Assembly: GCF_902686445.1 (NCBI RefSeq)
Contig: NC_062216.1
Location: 9,755,084-9,819,083, forward strand
DNA from: Sciurus carolinensis
Taxonomy: Eukaryota; Chordata; Mammalia; Rodentia; Sciuridae
Length of the DNA: 64,000 bases
Reading direction: 5' to 3'
Shown here: in pieces, positions 54,851 through 64,000 of the stretch
How positions within the stretch are numbered: position 1 is the stretch's first letter
How the letters are laid out: each line of letters starts with the position of its first letter
Position numbers and translations under genes: made by a program
The notes under the pieces: generated by a model
What the model saw: the letters and a program-made list of their open reading frames with translations, nothing else
Told to the model about the DNA's origin: nothing
The model's database searches: none

Positions 54851-55775
54851 GAAATTTATGATTGTCAAGACACCAAAATATTACAAAGAAATAATTATAA
54901 AATAGAAAAACTGTTTTCTTGCATGATTTATGGAAGTTGGGAGAGGTCTCATTATTAAATAGATATGTTTTGAGGCTACAAGTTGATTTTGTGGAAGAAG
55001 CAGTTTTCTAGTGCTATAGTAAACATGGGTAGTCAAAATTAGGAAAAAATAATATGAGAAGTTAATTTTAGCAAACATACAATTTAGTCTCAGACAAATT
55101 AAAAGCTTAAGGGAAAAACTATGGGGATGAATTATTGTCATGAGCAAAGGTTTTCAAATGCTATGAAAGAATTAAAAGTAGATGTTTATGATGAGAAACA
55201 AAGCAATAATTCAATTAAAAGAGCTAATTAAATAGTTCTAAAGGCTGGTCTTGGTTTATGAAAGAAATGACTCCCTATGATAATGAATTAAAGTTAAAAT
55301 TAGATAAGCAATTTCATTAAAAAAACAAAACTCAACATGTAAAGACTGGATCATATATTGAGTAAGTACTTGAGAAAGTATTTTCTATGTTCTCCAACTA
55401 CCAAAGGATTGTTGTTTTTGCTTTTTTGTTTTTAGTTACAGGGTAGAAAAGCTGATAGGAGACTAATATTTGTTGAGTATTTTTATATACATTTTCCTTT
55501 GATCCTCTTAATAGTATTCTTAATTTATAAAAAAAAAAACAAAACACAAAACTGTAAAAAAGTACAAATAGATGAGGAACATAAGACTATCTACTGCCAC
55601 CACTCAAAATTAACTGTTTCAATAGTTTCAGATTGCAATTAGACAAAAGAAATAAATTGAGGTTATAAACTTTAACGTGCTAAATTAGAATGTAATATCA
55701 GTCCATCTCTCCATATCACCTTCTGTATACTTAGAGGAACAATGGACAATTGCAAGTGGAAGTTCAATTTATCCT

Positions 55776-55869
55776 TTTTTTTTTTTTTTTGGTTTGCATT
55801 ACTGGATATTGTACCTAGTTATGGAATATGCTAGGCAAGTTCTCTACCGCTGAGCCATACCCCAGTCCC
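55776..55869 (-). mobile_element. ID-type SINE
   Basis: T-run, ATTACTGGATATTGTACC, CCGCTGAGCCATACCCCAG. Confidence 0.8.
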
Positions 55870-55879
55870 TCAATTTATC

Positions 55880-56010
55880 TCTTAACATTACATACCTGTG
55901 TGACTTTGGCTAGGCACTTAACCTCTCTGTGTCTTAGTTTTCTCATCTGTAAAACAGAGATGATATATTCCAATCCTCTCAGGAATATAAAGAGTGTCAA
56001 GTAAAAAAAT
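55880..56010 (+). mobile_element. MIR SINE
   Basis: TGTGTGACTTTGGCTAGGC, CTTAACCTCTCTGTGTCTTAG and CTCATCTGTAAAACAGAG. Confidence 0.8.
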
Positions 56011-56164
56011 GTATAGAAAATAATTAATTTGATTTCAATTTTAAGAAAATTATAATTTGGATTTGTTTTCATAAAGATTAGCCTTCCTTCAGATATTCTG
56101 AATTGGTATAGAAATAGATCTCTGGCATGGTTATAATTGGCTATCTTCTCAAAATCAGTTTTTA

Positions 56165-56290
56165 GGGGCTAGAGTTGTAGCTCAGTGGTAGTGTGCTTGC
56201 CCAGCATGTGTGAGGCACTGGGTTAGATTCTTGGCACCACATATAAATAAATAAATAAACTGAAGGTCCATTGACAACTAAAAAAAAAAC
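56165..56290 (+). mobile_element. ID-type SINE (long-tail subfamily)
   Basis: GGGGCTAGAGTTGTAGCTCAG through GGTCCATTGACAACTAAA; about 210 bp from the nearest FZD3 exon. Confidence 0.9.
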
Positions 56291-56500
56291 ATTCTTAAAA
56301 AACCAATAATGGAAAAAAAAAAACAAACCAATAATGGTTTTTAGTTAAGACATGCTAATGTGCCAATCATAACTGGTGGCTGCTGACAAAGTTACAATCT
56401 TGTTTGAATACTTCTCCAAATATAAACTGCTTTAAGATAAGCAAGACAAAAAATTTACATAAACGTGAGGTTTATGAACACTGAGAATTTATTAACTTAC

Positions 56501-56649
56501 TCTTTTTTCCTACGACCATGAAAAAAACTGGCCCATTCGAAGCATGTCTTTTTGCTTCCAACCCAAAAAATAGAGGGAATACCAACTATGAGAGCCATCA
56601 GGTATTTCATCAGGAAGAGAATCAGGTCTGGACGGCTCATCTGAGTAAC
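56501..56649 (-). CDS. FZD3: FZD3 coding exon: seventh transmembrane helix and KTxxxW motif
   Basis: Third-last coding exon of Frizzled-3, a seven-pass Wnt receptor of the plasma membrane that works mainly in planar cell polarity and axon guidance. Read on the minus strand it starts [12 protein letters not shown] and ends HGRRKKE. It holds a hydrophobic helix (TM7, about residues 477-499 of the full protein) followed by KTCFEW, the KTxxxW motif that binds the Dishevelled PDZ domain. The acceptor reads TTTTAG|GTT and the donor GA|GTAAGT, so the exon is 149 bp and ends two bases into a Glu codon that the next exon completes. The frame is intact. The sequence closely follows FZD3 and clearly differs from the FZD6 tail. 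The preceding exon is not seen between here and the right edge, so that intron exceeds 7.3 kb. Confidence 0.96.
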
Positions 56650-56976
56650 CTAAAATAAAGGGAGAGAAAACACCTCAAATATGCAGAACAAACTTTTCTT
56701 TAAAGGTCATAGACATTTTAAAATAAGCAACAATAAAACAATTCTACAAATTTGATATTTTCATTTAAGTTTCTGTAGGTAATTTTTTTGTTTTATGGAA
56801 AATATACCCTTGAAAATCTGACAATAAACTTACATTCTATGTATTGATCCCTACATCTTTTTTTTCACCAGAGCTTCACATTTAATCCCCATAAACCACT
56901 CCATAGTATCGTCACTACGAGACCTATGTTTTTCTTATTGGTTGACATTAAATATCTGCTAAAGAACAAGTTTGCT

Positions 56977-57160
56977 GCCTGGAGTGGTGGCACATGCCTG
57001 CAATCTCAGCTACTCAGAGGCTGAGGAAGATCCCAAGTTTGAGGCCAGCCTCAGGAGCTCTGTTTATTGTGAGATCCTGTCTCAAAATAAAAAAGGGTTG
57101 GGGATGTAGCTCAGTGGTAGAATGCCCCCGAGTTCAATCCCCAGTACCACAAAAATGAAA
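56977..57160 (+). mobile_element. B1-ID dimer SINE
   Basis: CCTGGAGTGGTGGCACATGCC through GGGTTGGGGATGTAGCTCAG and GTTCAATCCCCAGTACC. Confidence 0.92.
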
Positions 57161-57679
57161 AAAGAAAAAGACAGACTTTGCTAACTTAGAAAATAAACCA
57201 TGAACAAAAATAGGTTCCAATAATACCTACTTTTTCTTGGCCTATTTTGTAATTAGTAAAGTATCAAACCCCCTTATTTATTAATTCTGTTCATATCTTT
57301 AATATACCCTTCCTTCTCCCTACTTATGTGTACTTACGTGCAGGCTGTTTTCAAACTTCCTCTTTAACATATTGAGTTATTAGAAGTACATGTTCTAGTT
57401 TCTAGTTGGATGAGGTTTTTTAACTGTTTCATTCTATTGCTTGTTCTGTTTAATTACTGTGGTCAGAGAGTATGTTATGTATGTTTCCCTAAATTTTGGA
57501 GACTTTTTGTCATTTAGGACAAAATTTTTTAAAGTATTTCTTTTGTGCTCTAAATTATTGCAGAATCTCTACGTTGGATAAAAATTTTTCTATATGTAGT
57601 AGATCAAATTTGTTAGTTGTCTTGTTCAAATCTTTTATATTATTGATGAATTTTCTAACTGTTTGCCTATCAGTTTTAT

Positions 57680-57765
57680 TTTTTTTGCAGTGCTGGGAAT
57701 CAAATCCATGGCCCAGTGCATGCTAGACAAGGGCTCTACCAAAGAGCTACACCCCCAGTTCCTTC
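57680..57765 (-). mobile_element. ID-type SINE
   Basis: GCAGTGCTGGGAATCAAATCC through GAGCTACACCCCCAGTTCC. Confidence 0.8.
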
Positions 57766-57914
57766 CAGTTTTAGTAGAAATATGCTGAAATCCCTCATGA
57801 GACTGTGAACTTGTTGGTTCTATTATTCCTGTTAATTTTCACTTTCAATTCCATGATAGGTGTAAGTTCCAGATTGCTCCAACTTCTCACTTTACTTCTT
57901 TTTAAAATTTTTTT

Positions 57915-58037
57915 TAGTTGTTGATGGTCCTTTATTTTATACATTTATTTGTATGCAGTGCTGAGAATCGAACCCAGTGCCACACACACACACATACACG
58001 GCAAGTGCTCTACCACTGAGCCACAACCCCAGCCCCT
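57915..58037 (-). mobile_element. ID-type SINE (long-tail subfamily)
   Basis: TTAGTTGTTGATGGTCCTTTA tail in antisense, GTGCTGAGAATCGAACCC, a CACACACA expansion, CTGAGCCACAACCCCAGCCCC. Confidence 0.9.
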
Positions 58038-58814
58038 CACTTTACTTCTTTACTGCTGTTTACCTTAAACTACATTTTTAACATTAATATTGTCACAGCT
58101 TTTTTTCTTCCTTGTTTTTACATGTTTTCAAGGACTGCCCCCACCATTTACCAATATATTTCTTTAAATCTGTTTGAGTTAGTTGTGCCTTTTTAAAAGC
58201 AGTCTGTATTTTATCCCCACTAAAACTCTTTTACTCCCAGAGTCTGGAACAGTGCCTAGAACATAGTAGGTATTCAATACATCTAATATATTAGTATGTA
58301 GTTTTATTAGGGAAAAAATAGTTAAAAATTATTCAGCTTCTCCATCTTTTTTTCTTCATAGGACAGTGCTCCTATCTGTAGTTACTTATCATCCTTATTA
58401 TTTTCCAGGTATTTCAGAGTTGCTAATTAACTTTGCCCAAAAGTATACTCACTCCTATCTTTGGGTTCCCTTTTCTTCTTCCTAAAAAGATGCCCTAGAT
58501 GCCCTTTCAAATAGGGTATGTCAGAGATAATTTTAAAGTCTTTATCTGAAAATATATTTTGCCATTAATATTTTCCCCCCTAATCTTGAATGGTGGTTTA
58601 ATGGAGTGAAGTTATCAACTCAGCATTTTAAAGTTCATTTTAAAGCTCCTGTTGTTAGAAAGAGTCTAATTCATACGCTTCTGGAAATTTATTTTTTTCT
58701 CTCTGGTAGCCTTTAAGTTTCTCTTCTATGTTTTTGTTTTATAGTTGCACTGAATGTTTCTCTTTGTATTTGACTTTTATTTATCCTGTTTAGTATTCAA
58801 ATTGTATCTTTTTT

Positions 58815-58925
58815 TAATTTATTTTTTTAGTTGTCAATAGACATTTATTTATTTATTTATATGTGGTGCTGAGAATCAAACCCAGTACCTCACATGTGCT
58901 ACCACTGAGCTATGACCCCAGCCCC
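58815..58925 (-). mobile_element. ID-type SINE (long-tail subfamily)
   Basis: TTAGTTGTCAATAGACATTTA, GGTGCTGAGAATCAAACCC, GCTATGACCCCAGCCCC. Confidence 0.9.
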
Positions 58926-59492
58926 AGATTGTACTCTTAATCGAGGACACAAGTTTTCAGTTCTGGAAAATTCTTAGTCATTAGCTCTTTGATTATTGCT
59001 TCTTAGTTGTTCTTAAGAGCCTCTTCTGGGACTCCTACTAAATGTAAGTCTCCTACTAAATCAAGTCTCAATCTTAATGTTTCCTAACTGCACAACTATT
59101 TTTGAATATTTTCTGTCCCTCTGTATTCTGCATATTGGGTAAACTCTGGAACAATGTCCTACTTCGGTAACTCCTTCAACATGTCTACTTTAGTTTTCAT
59201 TCTGATTTAATTTCCTTAAGTTTATATTTCGTTTCTAAGATGAGTAGTCAGTTCTTATACTTAGCTGTCTATTCTGATTTCATTTCTCATTTATAATTTC
59301 TTCTTTTAAAACAATTTGTCTTTTGAAGAATCTTGAATATACTTATTATTTTTTAAGTTTTTAATAAAATCAGTCTATTATTTCATCTGAGAGTGAATGA
59401 ATTTTCTGATTGTTGACTTTGTTGAATGCCTTTTTAGGTTTAGCTTTTTCCTTTTTTAAATAATGCTTTGGAATTTTAGTTTGCAGATTTTT

Positions 59493-59690
59493 TGGGAGGG
59501 AGGAGTATCAGGGGTTAAACCCAGGGGGGGTTAAACCCAGGGGTGCCTAAACACTGAGCTACATCCCCAGTCCATTTTATTTTTTGAGACAGGGTCTTAC
59601 TAAGTTGCTGAGGCTGGCCTGGAACTTCCTATCCTCCTGCCTCAACCTCCCAAGAAACGGGATTACAGGTGTGCCTGGACTAATTTGCAG
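59493..59690 (-). mobile_element. B1-ID dimer SINE with a small internal duplication
   Basis: GTATCAGGGGTTAAACCCAGG, with GGGTTAAACCCAGG duplicated, then TTTTTGAGACAGGGTCTTAC and GGATTACAGGTGTGCC. Confidence 0.88.
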
Positions 59691-60789
59691 AAAAGTCTGT
59701 TTTATATAAACCATGACCTCGGGAAACTTTCTATACAACCAACCCTCCTTTTAGGAGCAGGGCAGCACAACTTGAAATTCCTACTTTTAACTATTGAGCC
59801 TAGCTATGGTCTGCTGACTTCTACGTGACATTTTAGCTTCCCAATACCACGTAGAAACTGAATTCCCAATCACCTCCAGCCATTTCCAGACCTCAAGTCC
59901 TGTAGGCCCATGTTTTCATTTCTAGTTGTGATTTTGAGTTTCTATTCTACAAAGTTTATGTTGTCTTCTAGACTACATCAACAATTTTCTTATGTTTTTA
60001 TCTATTACTGGCACAGAACCAGTTGGCCTGGTTCAAAACACAGAACTTAAATCACAATCATGACCTGAAATTAAGGTATAATTCTTTTATGTTTTTACAT
60101 AAAAATTATCCAGTAAATACTACTACTTTAAGAATAACACTGAGTTCCATGGAGTGAAGTTTTGATAAGCACTCCCACCACACTGATAGATGAAAATAAA
60201 AATTAAAGCCACAAAATAGTTAAGAACTACAATTAAGAAGTAGATGAAAGACACTAAAGCCGGTCACAGATTTGTTGTTAATAAATAAAATGGCTTCGTG
60301 TTGGTACACTTTTACCAATACTGCTATATAGCATCAGTTATCAATGACCACCTTATATTCTACAAATATTTCATCTCAATCAGACATGTCATTTTCTTCT
60401 TGGCCTCCTCTTCCTGCTGTCTTTCTTCTATCCTTTTCTACCCTATGGCCCTCTTAAAGTCACTCATCTCATCTCTCTCTATTCAATCAATGCTCTCAAG
60501 TAATCACTCAGAAGTCATCTAGTCCTGTTTTTAGCTAAGAAATGAATTTGCTTTCAACATAGTTTTGTACTATGAATGCAATTAATAGAGCAGTACTGAT
60601 AAAATACAAGGTTGTTTTGTCCATATTCAAATATCTCTATTCTGCCTCGTTTATTCTGCAGGGTTATAAAGAATAAGGCTACAGCTAACTAAAGCCAATT
60701 CAGTAAGATATGATATCATGCCAGAAACAAATCTAAGAAAGTAGTGTTAAGTACTGGGAACAAAAAGAACAAGAACTAGCCAGAAATAT

Positions 60790-61790
60790 CTAAGAGAATC
60801 AACTGAAAAACTAATAGAAATAATCAAAGGGTTCAGTAAGTAAGCTCGACACGTTTAGTGTAAAAAATCGGATGTTTTCTTACATATCATCAAAAACCAG
60901 GTAAGAAACATAATAACGAAAACAATTTCCTTTAAAGTATCAACAAAACTATAAGACCCTAGGAATAAACCGAACAAGAAATAAAAAGAAAACAAAATTC
61001 TACTAAAGGGCAAAGAGAAAATATAAATGGAGAAATATTTCACATCTACACAAAAATGTCAATTCAATTATCTTCCAAAGTAATCCTACACAATTAATAC
61101 AATCCCAGAAGATCACTAGGATTTTTCACAGAACTCGGAAAGTTAAGTATAGAGTAAAACGTGGCATTTCAAATATGGAAAAAAGATAGATTGTTTAATA
61201 CATGATATTGGAAAGGCTGGCAATCCAGTTCACTCAGAAACAAAATAATCTGGATGCCACTTCAACAATAAAAAAACCTAGAGAGAAATAAATAATAAAA
61301 GCATGAAAAAAATAGAGCATTTTTATAATGGGATGATGGCTAAAAAGGCTTTTTTAAAAATGTAATATGAAAATAAAAAGTCATAAAAGGAAAACAGCTT
61401 TGACTACTAATAATTTAAGCCTTCTACAGAACAAGAAATCATAAGTTGAATTAATAGACTGGTGACTAACTAGGAACATTAACTGTATTATCAATCAATA
61501 AAGCAAAATTAAGGAAAAGAAAATGAAGGATTAGTGAAGATAAAAGAAGTAATTACAAGAAAAAAAAAAGAAGCACTAATCAGTAAATCCAATGTTATTA
61601 CCTAAAAATAAATTGACCATTCTCTAGTCTGATCAAAACAACAAAGAGTAGAAAAAAACCAATAGAATAAAGTAAAGCTATTATAAATTACAAACAAGGT
61701 GGCTAGGTACAAAATACAAAGCAAAAATAATTCTAGTATATATATAAATAAAAACCAGTCATGTAAGAAAGAAAAGTCTCCATTCACCAT
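60790..61790 (+). mobile_element. Old L1 ORF2 fragment
   Basis: CCTAGGAATAAACCGAACAAG, AATGGAGAAATATTTCACATC, AATTAATACAATCCCAGAAG, CATGATATTGGAAAGGCTG are decayed L1 ORF2 (second half) in sense. Confidence 0.7.
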
Positions 61791-61795
61791 TGTTA

Positions 61796-62180
61796 TAGGC
61801 TGAACTATTTCTCCCACTTAAATTCAAATGCTAAAGCCTTAACTGCCCAATGCTAAGGATGGCACTGTGTTAGGAAATAAGACCTTTAAAGAGGTAATGA
61901 AAGTTAAAGGAGGTCAATCTCCTGACTAGTGTCTTATATGGAGAGGAAGTTTAGGCACAGTGCATAGATCAAGGATGAGTAGACACACACAGAAGAGACC
62001 ATGTGAGAATGAGGGGCCTCATCTGCAAGGCAAGGAGAGGGGCTTCACAGGAAACCAACCATGTGGGCACCTTGATTTTGGACTCTAAGTTCCCAAAATT
62101 GTGAGAAAATAAATATCTGTTGTTTAAGTTATCCAGCCTGTGGTCTCTTGTCACGGTAGACCTAGCAAATGATTACAACC
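61796..62180 (+). mobile_element. MaLR (MLT1A-type) LTR inserted in L1
   Basis: TGTTATAGGCTGAACTATTTC at the left, TTTAAAGAGGTAATGAAAG, CACCTTGATTTTGGACTC, GAGAAAATAAATATCTGTTG, right end CTAGCAAATGATTACAAC. Confidence 0.85.
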
Positions 62181-62252
62181 TAGCGAGAAGAGAGACAAAA
62201 ACAAAAACATAACAACAAAAACCTAGGAATAAATTTAATAAGAAAAATGAGG

Positions 62253-62357
62253 GGGCTGGGGATATAGCTCAGTTGGTAGAGTGCTTGCCTCGCATGCACT
62301 AGGCCCTGGGTTCAATCCCCAGCACCGCAAAAAAAAAAAAAAGAAAAAAAAAAAAAA
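62253..62357 (+). mobile_element. ID-type SINE, young, with target-site duplication
   Basis: GGGCTGGGGATATAGCTCAGT through GGTTCAATCCCCAGCACCGC and a long A-tail; flanked by AAGAAAAATGAGG at 62240-62252 and 62358-62370. Confidence 0.95.
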
Positions 62358-62489
62358 AAGAAAAATGAGGAATTTATTTGAAGATGCTTTAAACACACTA
62401 CCCTTAAAATGGGTCAAAATTGGCTAAAAAGGATCACTATTATCAAAATGTTGATTTCCTTGATTTAGTAATTAAAAAAAAATTGGAGG

Positions 62490-62830
62490 GTGGGACACCA
62501 GGGACTGAACCCAGGGGCACTTAACCACTCAGCTTCATCCCCAAGTCCTTTAATTTTAATTTTTTAAAAAATATTTTGTTTTAGTTGTAGGTGGACATCA
62601 TACCTTTATTTTTATGTGGTGCTGAGGATTGAACCCAGGGCCTCACACATACTAGGTGAGCACTCTACCACTGAGCCAAGCCCAGCCCCATCCCCAGTCC
62701 TTTTTAAAACAATTTTTCTTTTTCTTTTTTTTTTGAGACAGCTAAGTTGCTGAGGCTGGCTTTGAACTTGTGAGCCTCCTGCCTTAGCCTCCTGAGTCAC
62801 TGGGATCACACAAATGCCACCATGTGTAGC
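62490..62830 (-). mobile_element. B1-ID dimer SINE split by a nested ID
   Basis: ID half GGGACTGAACCCAGGGGC at 62500, B1 half TTTTGAGACAGCTAAGTTGC from 62733; the gap carries an ID insertion. Confidence 0.85.
62550..62690 (-). mobile_element. ID-type SINE nested in a dimer, with duplication
   Basis: TTTTAGTTGTAGGTGGACATC tail in antisense, GGTGCTGAGGATTGAACCC; the host motif CATCCCCA-AGTCCTTT occurs before it and CATCCCCAGTCCTTT after it. Confidence 0.88.
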
Positions 62831-63176
62831 TTAGTAATTAAAATCTAATATACTTTCAATATTCCAATGAAAATACCAACAGAGTTATCTGGGAATTAGA
62901 GAATTCTAAAGTTCACATGGAAAAACAAATAAGAAAATCAGGAAACTCCTGAAAAAGAAGAGAAATATATCCTTGAGCTATAATAATTACAATTGTGTAA
63001 TACTGGGACACAGTTTTTATATTTAATATAAATGATATTCAAACCATTCAGAAAAAAACCCTATTCATTCAATAAATGGATTCTAGGTGGACACCTAGAA
63101 ATAGAGCTGAAGTTATATTTCACACCTGGATGAATTGCTAGTGATCAAAAATTCAAATGTAAAAAAATTCACAGTG

Positions 63177-63372
63177 GGAATGGTGGCACACAGCTGTAAT
63201 CCCAGCTACTTGGAAGGCTAACGCAGGAGGATTATAAATTTGAGGTCAGTGTGGGCAACTTAGCGAGACCTTGTCTCAAAAGAAATAAAGCTGGGGGTGT
63301 AGCTCAGTGGTACAGCACATGCCTAGCTTGTGTGAGGTCCCAGTTATGGGTTCCATCCCCAGTTCTGCAAGA
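63177..63372 (+). mobile_element. B1-ID dimer SINE
   Basis: GGGAATGGTGGCACACAGCTG through GCTGGGGGTGTAGCTCAGTGG and GGTTCCATCCCCAGTTC. Confidence 0.9.
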
Positions 63373-63734
63373 GGAAGAGAGAGGGAGGGAAGGAACCATA
63401 AAGTTCCAGGTGAAAGCTTTTATACTCTTGGTGCGGGGATACTTTTTAATAATGACACAAAATTAGAAGACATCAAAGTAAAGAAAGAAGTGTGACTACA
63501 TAAAACCCCACATTTCTGCAATGCCATAACTTTCATAATATGGCCAAAGACAATAAAAAAGTTGGCATGAAATTGCTGCAAATTACATGGCAGATAAAAG
63601 CACTGATTTTGTTATAAAAACCTCTTCACTTTAAGTCCACAACATAAAGAAATAGATAAAAGATACAGACAGTTTACAAAAACCAAAATACAAAGAGGTC
63701 AGGTTCATGGTTAACTCACATAATGATTTTTTCT

Positions 63735-63925
63735 TGGGAGGTGGGAGGTGCTAGAAATAACCCCAGGACCCTGTGCATGCTAGGCAAGTACTCTACCAGG
63801 CCTTTTTATTATTAACTTTGAGATAGGATCACAATAAATTGGCCAGACTGGCCTGAAACTTGCAATCTTCTTGCCTCAGCTTCCTGAGTTGCTGGGATTA
63901 CACGTGTGTGCCACGGCAATCAGTC
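63735..63925 (-). mobile_element. B1-ID dimer SINE
   Basis: GAGGTGCTAGAAATAACCCC, TTTGAGATAGGATCACAAT and GGGATTACACGTGTGTGCC. Confidence 0.86.
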
Positions 63926-64000
63926 TCAGTTGCCTTTTAAAAGAGTCTGCATGATTGACATCCAAACAGACATGAAGACTAATGGAACAGAATACACAGA

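Larger units (their letters stand above)
54486..56500 (-). other. FZD3: FZD3 intron between the KTxxxW exon and the tail exon
   Basis: Intron of about 2.0 kb with GT donor at 56500-56499 and AG acceptor at 54487-54486. It holds MIR fragments near 54700 and 55880, ID SINEs at 55776 (minus) and 56165 (plus), and otherwise AT-rich unique sequence. Confidence 0.9.
57290..59480 (-). mobile_element. Old L1M/HAL1-like element, interrupted by IDs
   Basis: Antisense landmarks: TGTGGTCAGAGAGTATG, ATCTCTACGTTGGATAAAAA, TTGTTCAAATCTTTTATATT, TGCTGAAATCCCTCATGA, CTTCTGGGACTCCTACTA, TTGATTATTGCTTCTTAG. Interrupted by SINEs at 57680, 57915 and 58815. No open frame survives. Confidence 0.65.
62185..63960 (+). 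mobile_element. Old L1 ORF2 remains with SINE insertions
   Basis: CCTAGGAATAAATTTAATAAG, TCTAAAGTTCACATGGAAAA, TTCAATAAATGGATTCTAGG, GCAAATTACATGGCAG in sense L1 order, broken by SINEs at 62253, 62490, 63177 and 63735. No intact reading frame. Confidence 0.65.
56650..64000 (-). other. FZD3: FZD3 intron running off the right edge
   Basis: Upstream of the VTQMSRP exon no further FZD3 exon is present. The interval is filled by old L1 sequence (57290-59480 minus, 60790-63960 plus), a MaLR LTR (61796-62180) and SINEs. About 59700-60790 shows no element I recognise. Confidence 0.8.

Noticed and set aside
56501..56649. Assignment of the receptor exons to FZD6, the closest paralogue.
   Set aside because: The tail sequence (IVNESRQVLQEPD, MNRVIEEDGTSA) is that of FZD3, and FZD6 ends differently.

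Overview
This is a mammalian nuclear DNA window, almost certainly from a squirrel-like rodent (Sciuridae or close kin). About forty copies of tRNA-derived ID-type SINEs, plus dimers that join a 7SL/B1-like half to an ID half, are scattered on both strands, and this SINE mix is characteristic of the squirrel-related clade. Intron-exon structure, CpG islands, old LINE1, MaLR LTRs, MIR, L2 and hAT-type elements all fit a mammal. There are no bacterial or phage genes, operons or CRISPR arrays.

The only protein-coding gene I can identify is FZD3 (Frizzled-3) on the minus strand. Its last three coding exons lie at 56501-56649, 54252-54485 and 46957-47170. They encode the seventh transmembrane helix, the KTxxxW Dishevelled-binding motif and the whole cytoplasmic tail to the stop codon, about residues 469-666 of a 666-residue protein. 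All splice sites are canonical and the codon phases join cleanly. The earlier FZD3 exons lie beyond the right edge. Left of the stop, about 46956-35765 looks like a very long 3' UTR with several SINE insertions.

Left of FZD3 (1-35765) is intergenic or upstream-regulatory DNA. CpG islands lie at about 930-1960, 11940-12560 and 18060-18790, with a weaker GC-rich patch near 13490-13860. In other mammals the next gene in the same direction is EXTL3, so these islands are candidate EXTL3 promoters or non-coding first exons. The 930-1960 island has a good minus-strand splice donor at 1600. A homopurine (GGGA/GGAA) tract of about 2.08 kb abuts the 18.06-18.79 kb island and creates two spurious ORFs longer than 700 codons.

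The rest is layered repeat history. L1 copies have been cut by LTRs and SINEs (4.5-5.8 kb, 7.4-9.8 kb, 60.8-63.9 kb). A MaLR element is split by an L1 (32.7-33.7 kb). A truncated U6 snRNA is fused to an L1 3' end between perfect 11-bp target-site duplications (23237-23458). A 15-bp GC-rich minisatellite lies at 24571-24744. I found no new gene system; the most useful leads are the U6-L1 chimera, the purine tract beside a CpG island, the candidate EXTL3 5' region and a young SINE close to the last FZD3 splice acceptor.
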